A DNA stretch of 5,793 bases from contig JAFEGS010000075.1 in assembly GCA_018239705.1 (NCBI GenBank), positions 1 through 5,793 of the forward strand. Reading direction: 5' to 3'. Of the stretch, positions 5,168 through 5,793 are shown in pieces. The notes under the pieces were generated by a model. The model made no database searches, was not told the origin of the DNA, and saw only the letters and a program-made list of their open reading frames with translations. Made by a program: the position numbers and the translations under genes. This DNA is from Verrucomicrobiota bacterium (GTDB taxonomy: Bacteria; Chlamydiota; Chlamydiia; Chlamydiales; FEN-1388). Numbering within the stretch: position 1 is the first letter of the stretch; each line of letters starts with the position of its first letter.

Positions 5168-5793
5168 ATGGTCAAAATTGCAGCGTGTCAGCTTACACCC
5201 GCATCTGAGGTTGAAGCTCGCAAAAAACAGATGCACAGCTGGCTGATAAAGGCCGATGCAGAACACGTTGACTTTGTATGCTTCCCAGAGGGCTTTTTGA
5301 CCGGCTACTATGCAGAGGCTGAGCAGGCATTCCAACACTCGATGGAAGTAGGAGATGCTGCTTTTAATGAATGGCTTGAGGCGCTTGCGAAGTACTCCTC
5401 AACCATTATCGTCGGCTTCAACGAACGAGAAGGCTCACACCTCTTCGACTCAGCTGCGATCGTTGAAAATGGAAAGCTGCTTGGAGTACAAAGGAAGCAC
5501 TATCTCTACCACAACTACGTTACGCCGGGCACTTCCTTCACAGCTTTCACGAGCAAAGGCGTCACTTTTGGTGTTATACTCTGCCTTGATGCAAACTATT
5601 TTGAGCCGGCACGCTTGCTAGCGCTGCAGGGAGCTACTATTCTCTTTTCACCTATGTGTAATCGCGTGCCACTTAACCACCCCTATGCGACACGCCCCAG
5701 CTACTACAGCCATTTTGTTGCACGCGCCTTTGAAAACCGCTGCTGGCTTATTACTGCTGATTGGGTATGGCCGAAGGATGGCACCTCGATCTG
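5168..5793 (+). CDS. Nitrilase-superfamily carbon-nitrogen hydrolase (C-terminus beyond window)
   Basis: The plus strand is open from ATG 5168 to the window edge, giving 208 residues of an enzyme usually 260-300 long. The Glu-Lys-Cys triad of the superfamily is in place: E41 in VCFPEGFLTGYY, K110 in GVQRKHYLYHN, and C139 in VILCLDANYFEP. The N-terminal VKIAACQLTP is the usual first strand. These are cytoplasmic amidohydrolases acting on linear amides, carbamoyl groups or nitriles; the closest subfamily cannot be fixed from the part seen. It begins eight bases after the hydrolase stop with only a weak ribosome site, so it is probably translated from the shared transcript. With an esterase-like enzyme and an acetyltransferase upstream, a role in breaking down or trimming a small amide compound is possible, as inference. 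Confidence 0.9.
   Translation, partial: MVKIAACQLTPASEVEARKKQMHSWLIKADAEHVDFVCFPEGFLTGYYAEAEQAFQHSMEVGDAAFNEWLEALAKYSSTIIVGFNEREGSHLFDSAAIVENGKLLGVQRKHYLYHNYVTPGTSFTAFTSKGVTFGVILCLDANYFEPARLLALQGATILFSPMCNRVPLNHPYATRPSYYSHFVARAFENRCWLITADWVWPKDGTSI

Noticed and set aside
1..5793. CRISPR array, rRNA genes, transposase or integrase genes
   Set aside because: No regularly spaced direct repeats, no rRNA-like blocks and no recombinase motifs are visible on either strand.

Overview
The window reads as an accessory region of a bacterial chromosome or plasmid with moderate GC (mid-40s percent by eye, not computed). Shine-Dalgarno sites and ATG/GTG starts are normal for bacteria, and the operons are tight. 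The organism cannot be named from this sequence. The mix of amidase, nitrilase-type and GNAT enzymes with a lone small membrane protein and broken genes would suit a host- or amoeba-associated Gram-negative bacterium such as a chlamydia-like organism or Legionellales, but this is a weak guess.

Left part (1-969): a minus-strand gene pair and a divergent plus-strand regulator. The pair is a 61-residue protein (488-673) followed 2 nt later by a protein that runs off the left edge (1-485) and carries an RNKLFH motif of the HEPN RNase type. The ribosome site of the second gene lies in the last codons of the first. The divergent gene (694-969) encodes a HigA-like XRE/HTH_37 regulator. The layout resembles a toxin-antitoxin locus.

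Middle part (970-2351): 325 bases without a convincing gene hold a perfect 22-bp inverted repeat around an AT-rich loop. They are followed by a complete COG4186-type metallophosphoesterase (1295-1840). Next comes an AMI1-like amidase (1875-2351) that has lost its whole catalytic centre in frame; a six-base palindrome lies at the deletion junction.

Centre (2352-3006): a lone minus-strand gene for a four-helix membrane protein (2401-2781) and an upstream spacer of about 225 bases. The spacer has candidate divergent promoters and two DnaA-box-like sequences, one perfect.

Right part (3007-5793): a plus-strand operon of three genes. They encode a RibD_C/DHFR-like reductase fused to a GNAT acetyltransferase, an exported alpha/beta hydrolase joined by an ATGA overlap, and a nitrilase-superfamily amidohydrolase that runs off the right edge. 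Together they look like a small-molecule modification or detoxification set (reduction, N-acetylation, ester and amide hydrolysis), though no substrate can be read from the sequence. At the seam between the two fused domains, three hairpin-forming sequences lie within 120 bases: an 11-bp inverted repeat, an 18-bp perfect palindrome and a terminator-like hairpin with a T-run.
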